Below are positions 22,101 through 34,205 of a stretch of 64,000 nt of DNA, piece after piece; within the stretch, counting starts at the first letter, position 1; each line of letters begins with the position of its first letter. The position numbers and the translations under genes were made by a program. The DNA is taken from assembly GCF_029168945.1 (NCBI RefSeq), contig NC_083604.1:7680812-7744811 (forward strand). Direction: 5' to 3'. The notes beneath the pieces were generated by a model. That model was not told the DNA's origin. It did not search any database and saw only the letters and a list, made by a program, of their open reading frames with translations. This DNA is from Cannabis sativa (lineage: Eukaryota; Streptophyta; Magnoliopsida; Rosales; Cannabaceae).

Positions 22101-23698
22101 GGTATGCGTGCCCCCTGAACTTTACCCACGAACACCTCTGGGTTAGCACTCTCGGGCTCAAACACCACCATCTTCCGTTTACAATCAATCATTGCTCCAT
22201 ACTTAGACAAAAAATCCATTCCCAGGATTATGTCAAAATTAGATCAATGCAGTTCAATTAGATTGGCGGTCAATTCACAACCGTCAATCCAAAAAGACAA
22301 GGACCGAATCCACCTTGTGGATACTATCAGGTCTCCCTAGGGTAACAGGGTTCCAAATCTCGAAGCATAAATATCACATGGCTTATGTAAACTTTCTATC
22401 ACTCTACTCGATACATATGAATGAGTAGCTTCCGAATCAAATAACAGAGTATAAGCACAACCATTAATAGATAACTGACCTGTCACAACTGACGGACTAG
22501 CATCAGCATCTGCCTGAGTTATAGTGAAAAGTCGCCCTGGGTTCTGAGCAACATTCTTCTTAGGCTCTTCTCTCTTAGCTTGGGGACAGTCCCTGATAAA
22601 GTGGCCCACCACGCCACACTGGAAACATGCCTTGGCTCGGCACTCACCAGGATGATGCTTCTTACATTTAGGGCACTCGTGGTATGACCGGAATGAGGAC
22701 CTGCGGCCTTGACAGCCACCTATGTTTCCCCGGAACTTTCTATTTCCTCCTGAAGCTCCGGAAGCCTCAGCCTTCCGCTTGTGCTCAGGGTTGCTACTGT
22801 CGATCCCCTTACTGACATTACCACTAGCAGGAGGGTTTGATGCCATGGCGACATCCTTTACAGCCTGCTCTTTCATCACTTGCTGCTCGGCCTCTTCAGC
22901 AATTAAGGCCAAGTCTACCACCCTCTTATACACAGTGTCATGGGATGTGGTAATTTTCAAGTCTCGACTGATTGTAGCATTAAGTCCTCGAACATACTTT
23001 TATTTTCTGGTAAAATCGGTAGGCACCAAATCACCAGCAAATTTGGATAACCGGTCAAATTCCAGAGTATATTCAGCCACCGACATCTTCCCTTGAGTCA
23101 ACTTCACAAAGTCTTCCTGGTGTGAAGTCCGTACAACCACATTATAGAACTTTTCCTCAAAAAGTTTCTTAAACTCATCCCATGTCATCACACTGACATC
23201 CTGGTTTTGGTTCACTATGTCCCACCAGACGCGGGCATGATCTTGAAACATAAAAGCCGCACAATTTACCCTCTCAGTTCCCGTCACCCCCATATTATCG
23301 AGGATCCGGGTAACAGTGCTCATTCACTGATCGTCCTTAAAAATGTCGATACCTCCCAAAAAAATTGGAGGTTGCAGCTTCACAAACCGCTCAAACACAG
23401 AGTCCCGATGCGGCATAACATACCCTTGGTTACCCACCACTGGCACAGGAGCTGGTGGTAACCCTTGATTCGCTGGGACAGCTTGTTGCCTCAAACGTTG
23501 CAACTCTTCTTCTTAACGAAGTATAACACTCTGCATTTCATGAAACATCTGCTGCCAATCAGCAGGAGGATTAGCATTAACAACCTCCACATTATCCCTC
23601 GGATTTTGCGGAGGTGGAAGCGGTGATGGTGGATCAGTTCGGGTAGCCCCGGGCTCTACTTGCTCGCCCTATGGTCTGGATGATTGCGGAGGGTCCAT
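19110..23698 (-). pseudogene. Gypsy-1 gag-pol polyprotein, degenerate
   Basis: Minus-strand gag-pol starting at ATG 23696-23698 (MDPPQSSRP). Gag has a coiled N-terminus, the retrotransposon gag core (23000-23323, ARVWWDIV) and a CCHC knuckle (CFQCGVVGHFIRDC, near 22610). Protease has DSEATHS where DSGATHS is expected. RT has the [11 protein letters not shown] motif and a catalytic FNDD in place of Y/F-x-DD. RNase H begins [10 protein letters not shown]. Integrase (19110-20564) keeps the H2C2 zinc finger and the DDE core ([22 protein letters not shown]). The C-terminus ([16 protein letters not shown]) is a chromodomain-like fold thought to guide integration to heterochromatin. Defects are in-frame stops near 23670, 23515, 23325, 23000, 22337, 22250 and 21956, and a frameshift near 20560 between RNase H and integrase. 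Confidence 0.92.
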
Positions 23699-24014
23699 TA
23701 CTAGTACCCCTGAAATCAACAACCCCAGCGAGTTAACCACAAATACCACACTTACGCACTTAATGCCTTAAACCCTAACTCATCTATTTACCTCATACAT
23801 ATTTACATAAACAATTAACATTTAAAGCATGGCATCACATAACACATACATACTCTAGATGCTTGCATACTGCCTAAAATGGAAAGCGGTAAACAGATGA
23901 TCACACATACAGTCAGGTATTTACTCTCAATACTTACTGCACCATGAGTCGAGCTTATCTCTGATGACGAATGTACATGTTCGGCCGGTCTATAGGAAGT
24001 TTCAAAACCTTGGC

Positions 24015-24026
24015 GCTCTGATACCA
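24015..24026 (-). promoter_or_regulatory. Gypsy-1 primer-binding site (tRNA-iMet)
   Basis: Minus-strand TGGTATCAGAGC, three bases from the 5' LTR end, is complementary to the 3' end of plant initiator-Met tRNA, which primes minus-strand synthesis. Confidence 0.93.
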
Positions 24027-24029
24027 AAT

Positions 24030-25690
24030 TGTAACGCCCTAAATAATTAGGCACGCTACCCAAAAAAAATGCTTATGAACCCTAATCCCCTAATCGGGAT
24101 TACTAATTAAAATAGCGCAGAATTTAAACTTTTATATTAAACAGACTGAAAATAAACTTTTGATATATTTAAACTTTTCAAAATAGTTGGGATCCCAAAA
24201 AATATTTACAAACTTATTACAAGTTCTTTCTTACTAGCTGTCCTAAGCGCCACTGCGCATACTCTACGTGCAAATTACTGTCTTACCTGTTGTCCAGCTA
24301 TAGAAGAAGATTCTGAATCCCCGGGTGCTCCTGATCAGTTGCCGCTAATCCTAGTCACACAAATTCGGGATAATTCATACTTAGGGTTAACCCCTAACTT
24401 TTAACTCAATGAAATTCAAGCATGGCATTTACAATTCAAATAATCATACAGAGCTCGGAACGAGCTTTCCAACGATATAAAGAACTCCCAAATCAGAGTT
24501 CGGAATCAAAAGTTATGAACTTTCAAAAATTAACTCAAAACTGCCCAAAAACACGAGGGCGGGCCGCGGCATGCCCCAGACCATGCCGCGACACCTGGGA
24601 CAAAACCCAGGTTCCACCAAGAGGGGCGAGCCGCGGAATGCTCCAGAGCATGATGCGAGATCTGGGTGCAGAACCCAAAAACCAGCAAGTTTCTCTTCGA
24701 ATTTCAGCCCAAAAACTCAATCTTTTCTTAGAAATTTCACAACCAAATCACAAATTTGCATATAGGATTAATAGCACATACTAGATACTCATTTATCATA
24801 TTACATGCATCAAAATTCAAAAATTCAAATTGCTCAAAAACACTCAATATCATGCTTACGATTAACAAAACCTAAGCTCAAACTCAAGAACTTCAAAACC
24901 AAGCTCTTCAAACCAATTCCAGCAATTAAACACTAAATTTCACACCTGAAATTTCAACCTAGAATTACCAATAATCTCAGCCCAATTCAATAACAAGCAT
25001 ACAACAAGTCAAACTCAAATCCACTCCAAGATAGCACTAAATCACCCAACACCTTTCTTTCAATCAACCAACTTCAAATCAACAAGTTCTTCACAAATTT
25101 ATGCTTTGAACATGGAAAGGGGTGAAAGAGAGGGAGAGGGTTCGGTGAGAGAGAGAGAATACCAGAAAAATACAATTCATTTTCTCTCAAAATCCAATAA
25201 ATTCAATTTAACTCAATAATGGTCAAATGACCATTTTGCCCTTAGGGCTATAAAACATACATATTCATTTTCAAGGTCATAAATGCCATTTCACACCCAA
25301 ATATTGCCAAATAAAGTTCAGATTATCACATATCAAATAAAATGCCAATTAATCAATTCAATTTACATTTTGGGCCCGAACCCGGTTCGGCCCGAAATTC
25401 CCGGGTGTGACTATACCGCGCCAACCTGTCAGAACACACCTGAAAAGACAACACATGCATACTATATAATAATATAGTTCTATTAAGCACGTAATTAAAT
25501 TAATTTCATCAATTTTTTCCTCTCGGGTCATAATTACCAAAATACCCCTAGCTCACCAACGGGGTCTTTAACATATTAAAATTCATAAAATTTCACATAT
25601 ATTGAACTATATAATAATATAATTCCTCAATTAACTCATAATTATCTAATTAGAGTTTTGCTAATCTTTTTCTTAATTCCGGGTATTACA
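24030..25690 (-). repeat. Gypsy-1 right (5') LTR, 1661 bp, internally deleted
   Basis: Same ends as the left LTR. A block of about 567 bp is missing between AAGCG microhomologies (junction near 24245-24250), leaving CCTAAGCGCCACTGCGC, and one copy of the GC-rich duplication is absent. The deletion joins at a 5-bp repeat, as in illegitimate recombination. Confidence 0.92.
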
Positions 25691-26945
25691 ACATACAATG
25701 ACGAACTCTCTTGTTGGCAAGCTTTTTAAAGCTAAATACTATCCTCGTGGTTCTTTTATTAGTGCTGAATTGGGAAATAATCCTAGCTATGTTTGGAGGA
25801 GCATTCTTAAAGCTAAGGGTTTAATTATCAAAGGTGAAAGTTTACTTGTGGGTTCGGGGGAGAATATTTCTATTACTAAGCACCCTTGGCTCCCAGATAT
25901 TGATAACCCTTTCATCACTTCTTCTCATCCTAGCCTTTGTGACAAACAAGTGAAGTGCTTAATGACTATGGATGGAAAAAATTGGGATGTAGAAATTTTT
26001 TCTGACTTGTTCAATGATAGAGACAAGGATTTGATCCTTTCTATCCCTTTCTCTTCTTCCAATTCGATGGACACTTGGTATTGGAATAAGGAGACCTCGA
26101 GTACCTATACTGTAAAATCAACATACAATTTGATTCAACACTTTAAGACTCCTCATGTTTCCACGTCTATCTCGGCTTTTTAGACTGAACTTTGGAGCTT
26201 AAAAGTGCCCCCAAAAGTGAAGGAAATGGTATGGAGATCTTTATCTAATTGCCTTCCTACTCGTGTGCAACTCATTCAAAGACATGTTCAAATTGCCTCC
26301 TCTTGCCCTAAGTGTGATCGTATGCCGAAGTCAACTGCCCATTGCATTGTAGGCTATTCTTTTGCGGTTGCTTGATGGAAGTATGTTGCTCTTTACAATG
26401 GTAGCATTGGTGACAGCTCTTTTGGGGACTGGTTTCAACACCATTTTCAAAGATGGAACAACAATGATAAAAAATTGGGAGCCATGCTCTGTTGGGCAAT
26501 TTGGCAAGACAGAAACAACAAGGTATGGAATGGCAAGTCTGGTTCTGTCAAGAATATTGTGGCGTTAGCAAGAAATGATCTTGAACAATGGCTTTGTGCT
26601 CAAGAAAAAACTTTTTCACCCTTCTCCTTATCGATTGAAATTGGAGAAGGAGATGAGCATTGGAGTGCCCCTCATGTTGGTTATCTCAAGATTAATGTGG
26701 ACGCTGCTACGTTTGCGGATAAGAATAGATTTGGTTTTGGTTGGGTGCTTCGGGACACTATAGGTTGTTTCATCCATGCTAGGACCGATTCTTGGCAAGG
26801 AAGGGTTGATCCTGGTTATGCTGAGGCGTTAGGAGTGAAAGAAGCTCTAAGTTGGATAAAAAAAATTCAAATATCTCCAACGTCACAGTGGAGATGGATA
26901 CTCTTGTTATCGTCCAAGAATGCATTAAAAAAATATGCCGTAAAA

Positions 26946-28225
26946 AAGTAAAGAATTAAAATTTTCCCATATTTTATGCAATTTTTAGTTTTTTAATATG
27001 GGTCATTATTTTATTTTATGTCCATTAAATAATCATTAAATAATATTTCCTTATTTATTTTTTTTACATATATAATTATTTGTTAAAAACACTATCATTC
27101 ATTTTAAACCAAAAAAAAAAAAATTATATATCATTCACTTCTCTCTTCTTCTCCTCCTTTTTCTCTAAAAGTTATTAATAGTTACTTATCAAAGAATCAA
27201 AACTAAGAACTTTGATATTTTTTTAAATGAAAAATAGAGGTTAAGACTCAAAAATTCTCTAATGGCGAAGTCAAAGAACAATGCAAAAAAAATTTGTACA
27301 TATCTCTTCTCTCAGATCATATCCACCAAAAAATAATTTTTTTTGGTAAATATGAGTATTTTTGACAAATAATTATAAAAAAAAAATAAGAAAATATAAT
27401 TAAATATGGACATAAAATGAAAACCCTAACTCTAGTTGTGAGGCAAACTCTCAAGGTTTCTTTTGAGGAAGAGGAAAGCTTAGAAAGTATTTATGCTAAG
27501 TTTTGGCAAGGTTTTTTTTTTCTCGTCCCCTACATGAAAGGGTAAAGGGGTGTATGTAGGCTAGAGTTCATGTTCAGGCATACCTGTGAGCTGTTTAGGT
27601 TATTAGGTAAAAGCAGGCTCACTATTGAGACAAAATACACAATATACTTGATCAGAGGGCCCATTAGGAGGTTCTCCCTCGTGTGATGACAGTTTCGTAC
27701 AACCATGACAACTTTTGGCGCATGGCACATGTCAAGTAGAAATCACGCCTAGCGAACAAAGTCCTTAGAGGATCGTCAGACAAATCGAGTGTACGTAGAG
27801 GAGGTGCACGCACTACCATGACCTACCACAGGGGACAAGATCTGATCTTGTGTCAGTAAGGCAGACACGTCAGAGGAGACATCCAATTTCCACTTTACAA
27901 TAAGCATCTAACATTCTCCTTGTTGCAAACATCCGGCTTTGATTCTTCAACAAGACACCATGCGTTCCCCTGTGAGCTTAGAGTGTTTTGTCCCTTCAGC
28001 GTCCCAGAAGGTGTAGGAGGATTTCGGTCATGGAAGGAATAGTGCATCTTGCGGCAAGGCACTGTGCCTTCACTGGACAGGGCCTATTTCAGGTTTGTAT
28101 TTATCTTTTGGGGATCAAGAAGACTCAGATAGTAATTAATTGGGTGATTCTACTCTACTTTACGCCATGTGTGTCTTCTTCGGAAACATGAATAATACAT
28201 GGAAAGACATTTTTCTTATCTAAGT
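26946..28225. other. Non-coding DNA with a possible MITE
   Basis: No coding frame is recognisable. An imperfect inverted repeat (ATTTTATGTCCATTAAAT near 27013-27030 against ATTTAATATGGACATAAAAT near 27400-27420) may bound a MITE of about 420 bp at roughly 27005-27425. The GC-richer stretch 27440-28190 reads like transposon-derived sequence, but I cannot place it. Confidence 0.4.
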
Positions 28226-28518
28226 GTAAATAAATCTTATCGTTAATTTTCACGTCAGTGTAAATACAGTAGACTGATAAATCGTGGGACTAAATAATTT
28301 GAAGCATATAATCATAATTACTTTCTACTGTGATGACATCACTATAATTGTGGAGAACTATATGTTTGGGATTTAATATAACTTATATATTGAAACTATA
28401 ATCATGTATAAAACATGTAAACAAAACATATGACAAGCTTATATGATCTCTAATCTTTATTGAAAGTAAATATGATTACAATGAAATTGAATTTTATTTA
28501 GCGTATAAAATCCCAACA
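28226..28518. repeat. Dispersed LTR-like repeat, copy 1
   Basis: About 290 bp closely related to 38046-38164 plus 41785-41944, sharing phrases such as ACTGATAAATC, TTTGAAGCATA and TTTTATTTAGC and ending CAACA. The shared end and size suggest the 3' part of an LTR from an old element, but no internal domain is visible. Confidence 0.6.
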
Positions 28519-28581
28519 GTATAGCCAATACATCTGATACTAGCATACTTTTCTAATATCCTTGAAAAGACATTCCACGTA

Positions 28582-30812
28582 TGTAACACCCTAACTATCT
28601 TAGGCGTATTACGTGATTTTTAAACGTACTGTGCAGCTCGTTGCTAATCAACGAGGTTTATGGGAAAACGTGATTAATTAAAATTTTGCTTTTTTAATTA
28701 AACTTATAAACCATATTATAAAAGTCTCGGGATCCCGATTTATAAAATCATTTACAAACGTTTTAACTGTTTAACTTTTACATCAAAATGAAAGTCGCCT
28801 AACGACAGTTACAAAAATCTCAGCCGTGCTGTCCCGAGGATCGTACGCTCCAGGCCTAACCGCCCCGACATGTACAATCTCATAAGCTCGCTCACGGTCC
28901 ATCAGCTACCGCCTTGCCTTTACCTACACATGAACATAAACTGTGAGTCGACAGACTCAGTAAGAAAAGCATAATAATATCATACATAAAACTAACTGCC
29001 GTGTCCAACACGATACTGAGTCCCGCTACTGCCATGTCCAACATGGTACTGAGCCACTACTGCCATGTCCAACATGGTACTGAGTTTTGAACGTTCAGGG
29101 GACGGTACTATTGACAAGTATCCTCCTGATCGGTCGAACCGGTCATACTCCGGCTGCTGGTCATACTCCAGCCTGTACCGACGGGATAGATCAATAGCAC
29201 TGAACCACCAACCAAGTGTCACTGACGGTCGAACCGGCCATACTCCGCCAGCTGGTCATACTCCAGCCTGTACCGACGTGACAGGGTTGGATGGTTCGAA
29301 GCCTAAATACATAACTAATGTAATCTAGCAGGCTTCCTACATGCACGCTAAACATGTAATCTACATATGCATACTGTTATACTAATCTTACCTGGATTCC
29401 GATTTCAGGTGTGCCACAACTCCGACTGGAACTGAAGCTGAACGGCGGATTACTGGCTCCTAAACCATAAAAATCACAACGCTATAAGTGACACGCTAAA
29501 TCACTTCCCGGGGACTAAAACTTGGAACTAAAAGTTTCCCTATCGATAAAAAGCATGGCAATACCCCTAAAAACCCAAAAACGAGGAAAACTAGGGTTCT
29601 GAAAAATCCCCCAACCGGTAGACCGGTTGCCCAACCGGAATTCCGGTTCTGGGAAATTCAGGACCCCCATCCGGAATTCCGGATGCACAACCGGAATTCC
29701 GGTTCCTCGCAGGCAGCAACCATAAAAATTCATAACTCGACCAATTCAACCCCAATTGGTCCCAAACTTTCCAGACCTGTTCTATATGTCCCAAATAACA
29801 TATCCAAGGCATCAAACCTACCCAGAAACCACAGATACAAAATTTGCCATTGGAGCTCAAGCTTTGAGTTCCAAACTCAAGCTTGAGCAAAACCACCTAA
29901 ACATGCATTCCACTAGCTTAATTCTACTTAACTAAGCATAAAAACACCTCTGCAAACTAATAGAAACAACAGCAACATCACAGAACATATTCACAACATT
30001 TTCCTTCCAAAAACCACATTTTTACATAGAAAACTCAAAGCTTGAACAACCTAGCTAATCATGCTTCAAACAACTCAATTAACATCAAATAATCATGCTT
30101 TGAACTTCAGAAAAACCAACTAAACACAGCCATAACAACAGCCACAAAAACATGCATGCATCAACAATATACTTTCTTAAAACACAAGAAAACACAAAGA
30201 GAAGTTAGAAATCACTTACCACAATCAAGAGCTCCCAAATTAGGTTGAATCTAGCTTGAAAATCAAAGAAAATCCCAGCCCTTGAACCCCAAGCACCCAG
30301 CCGAAAAGAGAGAGGAAAAAGAGAGAGTTTTCTATTTTTTCTAACTTTGATATTTTTTGTAAAATAAAGAAATGGAATCAAATACACATATAACATTCAT
30401 TTCAGCCAATTAATAAATAATTAAACATTCAATTTTCAATTAATAAACTCACTAGAAGACAAAACACTAATGGGGCAAAAAGACCATTTTGCCCCTCCAC
30501 CATAACATCAAGAAAATCATACTAAAGGGGTATTTTTGGGACATTCTAAATTCCCGGCCATTCCCGACATTCCCAATGTCTAAAACCCGTCCCCAAAATA
30601 CTAACATACTAAGTTGTGATTTCTACTGAGCCAAACGCCGAGTTCCAAAATACCGGACACCGGAAATGCGAAATATAAAAGCTACTGATGACATAATCAT
30701 GCATTTCTGAATTCCGTAAATAACAGTACTAAATTATTTAAATAGCTATAAATAATTTCATAATTAAACATAAACAGCTGCTAATTTCCAAATTAACTAA
30801 GCGGGCTTTACA
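28582..30812 (-). repeat. Gypsy-2 left (3') LTR
   Basis: 2231 bp, TGTAACACCC to GGGCTTTACA on the plus strand. It contains repeated palindromic CCATGTCCAACATGG units (29031-29080), a repeated CGGTCATACTCC segment (29130-29280) and an array of CCGGAATTCCGG palindromes (29610-29705). Confidence 0.93.
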
Positions 30813-30830
30813 ACTATCCCCCCCTTAAAA
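30813..30830 (-). promoter_or_regulatory. Gypsy-2 polypurine tract
   Basis: Minus-strand TTTTAAGGGGGGGATAGT abuts the 3' LTR. The pol reading frame runs into it, its stop lying at 30814-30816. Confidence 0.82.
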
Positions 30831-33800
30831 GGATTTCGTCCCCGAAATCTAACCTGAATAACTCTGGATATTGAGCTCGCATATCCGACTCTAGCTCCTG
30901 TGTGGCTTCTTCCACCTTACTGTTTCTCCAGAGAACCTTGACCAAAGCTATGGTCTTATTCCGAAGGACTTTATCCTTTCTATCCAGGATCTGCACTGGT
31001 TGTTCCTCATATGACATGTCTGGCTGAAGCTGAAGACTCTCATAACTGAGTATATGAGAGGGGTCTGAAACGTATTTTCTCAACATTGAGACATGGAATA
31101 CGTTGTGCACTGCTGATAAGGCTGGAGGCAATGCTAACCGATATGCCAATTGACCTATCTTCTCGAGAATCTCGAAAGGTCCTGTAAACCTAGGGCATAA
31201 CTTGCCTCTTTTCCCGAAACGTTTAATCCCCTTCATCGGAGATACCCGTAAAAATACATGTTCCCCTACTTGGAACTCAACGTCTCTACGTTTCGGATCT
31301 GCGTAACTCTTTTGTCTGCTCTGTGAGGCAAGCATTCTAGCTTTTATCTTTTCTATTGCCTCATTGGTCCGCTGAACAGACTCTGGACCTAGGTATTTCC
31401 TCTCCCCTGTCTCATCCCAGTGGATAGGGGATCTACATTTCCTACCGTACAACAGTTCATAGGGTGCCATCCCTATCGTACTCTGATAACTGTTGTTGTA
31501 TGAAAATTCTATTAACGGTAGATATTTACTCCATGAACCCTCAAAGTCCATAACACAGGCTCTCAACATATCCTCCAATATCTGAATTGTCCTTTCGGAC
31601 TGACCATCTGTCTGAGGATGGAATGCTGTACTGAATTTTAGCTTTGTACCCATTGCCCGTTGCAAACTTTGCCAAAATTTGGAGGTGAATTTCGGATCCC
31701 TGTCCGAAACTATAGACTTTGGTACCCCGTGAAGTCTCACTATCTCCCTGACATATAACTCTGCCAACTGATCCACTGTAAACGTTGTTCTAACCGGCAG
31801 AAAATGAGCAGATTTCGTAAATCGATCCACCACTACCCAGATGGAATCATACATACCCGTGGTCCTAGGTAACCCGACCACAAAATCCATCGTAATATCC
31901 TCCCATTTCCATTCTGGTAGGGTTAGAGGCTGCAACAACCCTGCTGGTCTCTGATGTTCAGCCTTGATCTGCTGACAAGTGAGGCATCTCGATACGAATT
32001 CTACCAAATTCTTCTTCATACCGCTCCACCAGAAGTACGGTTTCAAATCTTGGTACATCTGGGTGGTGCCGGGATGCAGAGAATATGGAGTAGAATGAGC
32101 CGCCTCAAAGATCTCGTTTCTCAATTCCACACTTTTCGGAACACAAACCCTGGCTTTATACAAAAGCATCCCACTATCTGACACTGAAAAGTCTTTGGCT
32201 TGACCAGCCAATACCTCATCTCGGATCTTCACTAACTCCGGATCTGTCATCTGAGCGACTTTTATTCTTTCCAACAGATCAGATTGCAGCGTCAAGTTGT
32301 GAAGCTGACCTACCACAAACTCAATGCTGGATCTAACCATATCCTCAGCTAGCTGGGGTGAGATCTGAACCATGCTAGCTACTTGCCCGGGACCCTTTCT
32401 GCTCAGGGCATCGGCCACTACATTGGCTTTTCCGGGATGATAGAGGATCTCGCAATCGTAGTCCTTCACTAATTCCAACCAACGCCTTTGTCTCATGTTC
32501 AAATCTTTCTGAGTAAAGAAATACTTGAGACTTTTATGGTCGGTATAGATCTCACACTTCTCCCCGTAAAGGTAATGCCGCCAAATCTTCAGTGCAAAAA
32601 CCATTGCGGCTAATTCTAAATCATGAGTCGGGTATCGCTGTTCATAATCCTTTAACTGACGAAAGGCATAAGCGATAACCCGATCGGCTTGCATCAATAC
32701 GCACCCCAAACCCTGTTTGGATGCGTCACAGTAGACTACGAACTTCTCCTTATCCGAAGGCAAAGCTAGTACCGGAGCAGTAATCAATCTCTGCTTCAGC
32801 TCCTGAAAGCTAGCTTCACATTTATCTGACCAGATAAATCGCTGATTCTTCTTTGTAAGCTCGGTTAGGGGCATTGAAATTTTGGAGAACCCCTCCACGA
32901 ACCTACGGTAGTACCCAGCTAATCCCAAGAAGCTTCTGATCTCTGTCACTGTCTTCGGTCTCGGCCAATCCCTGACGGATTCAATCTTCCCGGGATCCAC
33001 CTTGATCCCATCTTTACTCACAATGTGCCCTAGGAAGGACACCTGAGACAACCAGAACTCACATTTCTTGAACTTGGCGTAGAGCTTATGTTCTCGAAGT
33101 CGTTGCAGTACCATCTGAAGATGTAACTCATGCTCCTCTTCTGATTGAGAGTACACGAGGATGTCGTCGATAAACACAATCACACAGATATCGAGGAAAT
33201 CCTTGAATACTCTATTCATCAGGTCCATGAATGCTGCAGGAGCATTGGTTAGTCCGAATGACCTAACCAGAAACTCGTAGTGTCCATACCTAGTGCGGAA
33301 AGCCGTCTTTGGAATGTCCTCCTCTCGGATTCTCAACTGATGATAACCCGAACGGAGATCAATCTTAGAGAAGACCGTCTTCCCCTGAAGCTGATCGAAC
33401 AAGTCATCGATCCTAGGTAATGGATATTTATTCTTCACCGTCAGCTTGTTCAACTCTCTGTAGTCGATGCACATCCTCATAGATCCATCCTTCTTCTTGA
33501 CGAACAAAACCGGGCTCCCCAGTGGTGACACACCGGGCCGAATGAACCCTATGTCAAGCAACCCTTGGAGCCGAATCTTTAATTCCTTAAGTTCAAATTT
33601 CGGAGCCATCCTATACGGGGCTTTGGAAACCGGATCCACCCCTGGTGCCAAGTCAATCACGAAATCGATCTCCCGCTGAGGTGGTAACCCTGGAAGTTCT
33701 TCGGGAAAGACGTCCAAAAATTCCCGAACCACTCTGATGTCCTCTGGCCGAATGGTGTCTGGCCGAGTGGTGTCCACCACCACGGCCAGAAACCCTAAGC

Positions 33801-34119
33801 ACCCACCGTGCAATAATTCTCTCGCTGACATAGCCGAGATCACCGGGATCCGAGATCCCTGAACCGAACCCACAAATACAAATGGTTCTTCACTTTCCGG
33901 TTGGAAGACCACCATCTTCCTCTTACAGTCAATGCTCGCCGAATATTTAGATAGGAAATCCATTCCTAAAATAATATCAAATTCGACTAAGCTCATCTCT
34001 ATCAGATCAGCGCTTAACTCTCTACCATCTATCCTGATCGGCATAGACCTAATCCACCTATTGGAGATAACCAATTCTCCGCTGTAACAGGGTTCCAAAC
34101 CCCGATTCATATCTATCAA
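30814..34119 (-). CDS. Gypsy-2 pol (protease C-part, RT, RNase H, integrase, chromodomain-like)
   Basis: An uninterrupted 1101-codon frame. It begins within protease ([15 protein letters not shown] near residue 45), then RT at about residues 190-360 with [11 protein letters not shown] and catalytic FIDD, and RNase H from [10 protein letters not shown]. The integrase zinc finger is H2C2 (HPGTTQMYQ...CLTCQQIK near residue 690). The integrase DDE core shows MDFVVGL, DRDPKF and HPQTDGQSE, and the tail reads [16 protein letters not shown]. These enzymes copy and integrate the element. The listed start is only the first Met after a frame change: upstream protease lies in another frame at about 34100-34260 with the active-site motif DYGATHS (Tyr for the usual Ser). 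The gag, protease and pol frames are all different, so two frameshifts separate Gag from RT. Confidence 0.92.
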   Translation of the reverse strand: MIDMNRGLEPCYSGELVISNRWIRSMPIRIDGRELSADLIEMSLVEFDIILGMDFLSKYSASIDCKRKMVVFQPESEEPFVFVGSVQGSRIPVISAMSARELLHGGCLGFLAVVVDTTRPDTIRPEDIRVVREFLDVFPEELPGLPPQREIDFVIDLAPGVDPVSKAPYRMAPKFELKELKIRLQGLLDIGFIRPGVSPLGSPVLFVKKKDGSMRMCIDYRELNKLTVKNKYPLPRIDDLFDQLQGKTVFSKIDLRSGYHQLRIREEDIPKTAFRTRYGHYEFLVRSFGLTNAPAAFMDLMNRVFKDFLDICVIVFIDDILVYSQSEEEHELHLQMVLQRLREHKLYAKFKKCEFWLSQVSFLGHIVSKDGIKVDPGKIESVRDWPRPKTVTEIRSFLGLAGYYRRFVEGFSKISMPLTELTKKNQRFIWSDKCEASFQELKQRLITAPVLALPSDKEKFVVYCDASKQGLGCVLMQADRVIAYAFRQLKDYEQRYPTHDLELAAMVFALKIWRHYLYGEKCEIYTDHKSLKYFFTQKDLNMRQRRWLELVKDYDCEILYHPGKANVVADALSRKGPGQVASMVQISPQLAEDMVRSSIEFVVGQLHNLTLQSDLLERIKVAQMTDPELVKIRDEVLAGQAKDFSVSDSGMLLYKARVCVPKSVELRNEIFEAAHSTPYSLHPGTTQMYQDLKPYFWWSGMKKNLVEFVSRCLTCQQIKAEHQRPAGLLQPLTLPEWKWEDITMDFVVGLPRTTGMYDSIWVVVDRFTKSAHFLPVRTTFTVDQLAELYVREIVRLHGVPKSIVSDRDPKFTSKFWQSLQRAMGTKLKFSTAFHPQTDGQSERTIQILEDMLRACVMDFEGSWSKYLPLIEFSYNNSYQSTIGMAPYELLYGRKCRSPIHWDETGERKYLGPESVQRTNEAIEKIKARMLASQSRQKSYADPKRRDVEFQVGEHVFLRVSPMKGIKRFGKRGKLCPRFTGPFEILEKIGQLAYRLALPPALSAVHNVFHVSMLRKYVSDPSHILSYESLQLQPDMSYEEQPVQILDRKDKVLRNKTIALVKVLWRNSKVEEATQELESDMRAQYPELFRLDFGDEILLRGG

Positions 34120-34205
34120 AGTGGTCTACCCAACTTACTAAAGACTCGGCCGCCACATAAGAATGTGTAGCCCCGTAATCAAACAAGACCGAATAAAGCG
34201 AGTTG

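Larger units (their letters stand above)
16802..25690 (-). mobile_element. Gypsy-1: Tekay-like chromovirus retrotransposon
   Basis: A complete but decayed 8889-bp minus-strand element with LTRs 16802-19074 and 24030-25690 (each TGTAAC...ATTACA). The primer-binding site for initiator-Met tRNA is at 24015-24026 and the polypurine tract at 19075-19089. An exact 5-bp duplication, ACATA, lies at 16797-16801 and 25691-25695. Domain order gag, protease, RT, RNase H, integrase, chromodomain-like tail marks Ty3/Gypsy chromoviruses; the tail and LTR style suggest Tekay (Del). Several stops and one frameshift make it non-autonomous. Confidence 0.93.
12988..26945 (+). mobile_element. L1-type LINE split by a Gypsy insertion
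   Basis: A plus-strand non-LTR retrotransposon with ORF1 (DUF4283-type plus CCHC knuckle) and ORF2 (endonuclease, reverse transcriptase, zf-RVT, RNase H). It is interrupted at 16801 by the Gypsy element 16802-25690 and resumes at 25696 in exactly the interrupted frame. The 3' end stops inside the RNase H domain near 26940 and runs into unrelated AT-rich DNA without a clear poly(A) tail, so it is also 3'-truncated. Multiple stops and frameshifts show it is inactive. Confidence 0.85.
14205..26945 (+). pseudogene. LINE ORF2 (endonuclease, RT, RNase H), disrupted
   Basis: In an intact element this protein nicks DNA and reverse-transcribes the LINE RNA. It starts at ATG 14205 (STLSWNCRGLGNPRA). 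The apurinic-type endonuclease shows GDLNNV and the C-terminal SSDHCPIFL signature (about 14600-14890). RT motifs follow: SPGPDGM, AFVPGRLITDN, DMSKAYDRVEW, RGIRQGDPLSPYLF and the catalytic FADDS near 16245. Defects are frameshifts near 14290-14310 (T-run), 14420 and 15920; a small deletion before IHWMKW (about 16680); the 8.9-kb Gypsy insertion after WRLH (16801); a stop at 26181; another near 26373; and a frameshift in the A-run near 26868. The zf-RVT and RNase H (INVDAATFADKNRFGFGWVL) segments lie at 25696-26940. The RNase H C-terminus is missing. Confidence 0.88.

Noticed and set aside
27988..28191. 67-codon plus-strand open frame in the unplaced GC-richer stretch
   Set aside because: No start context, motif or family resemblance that I can support.
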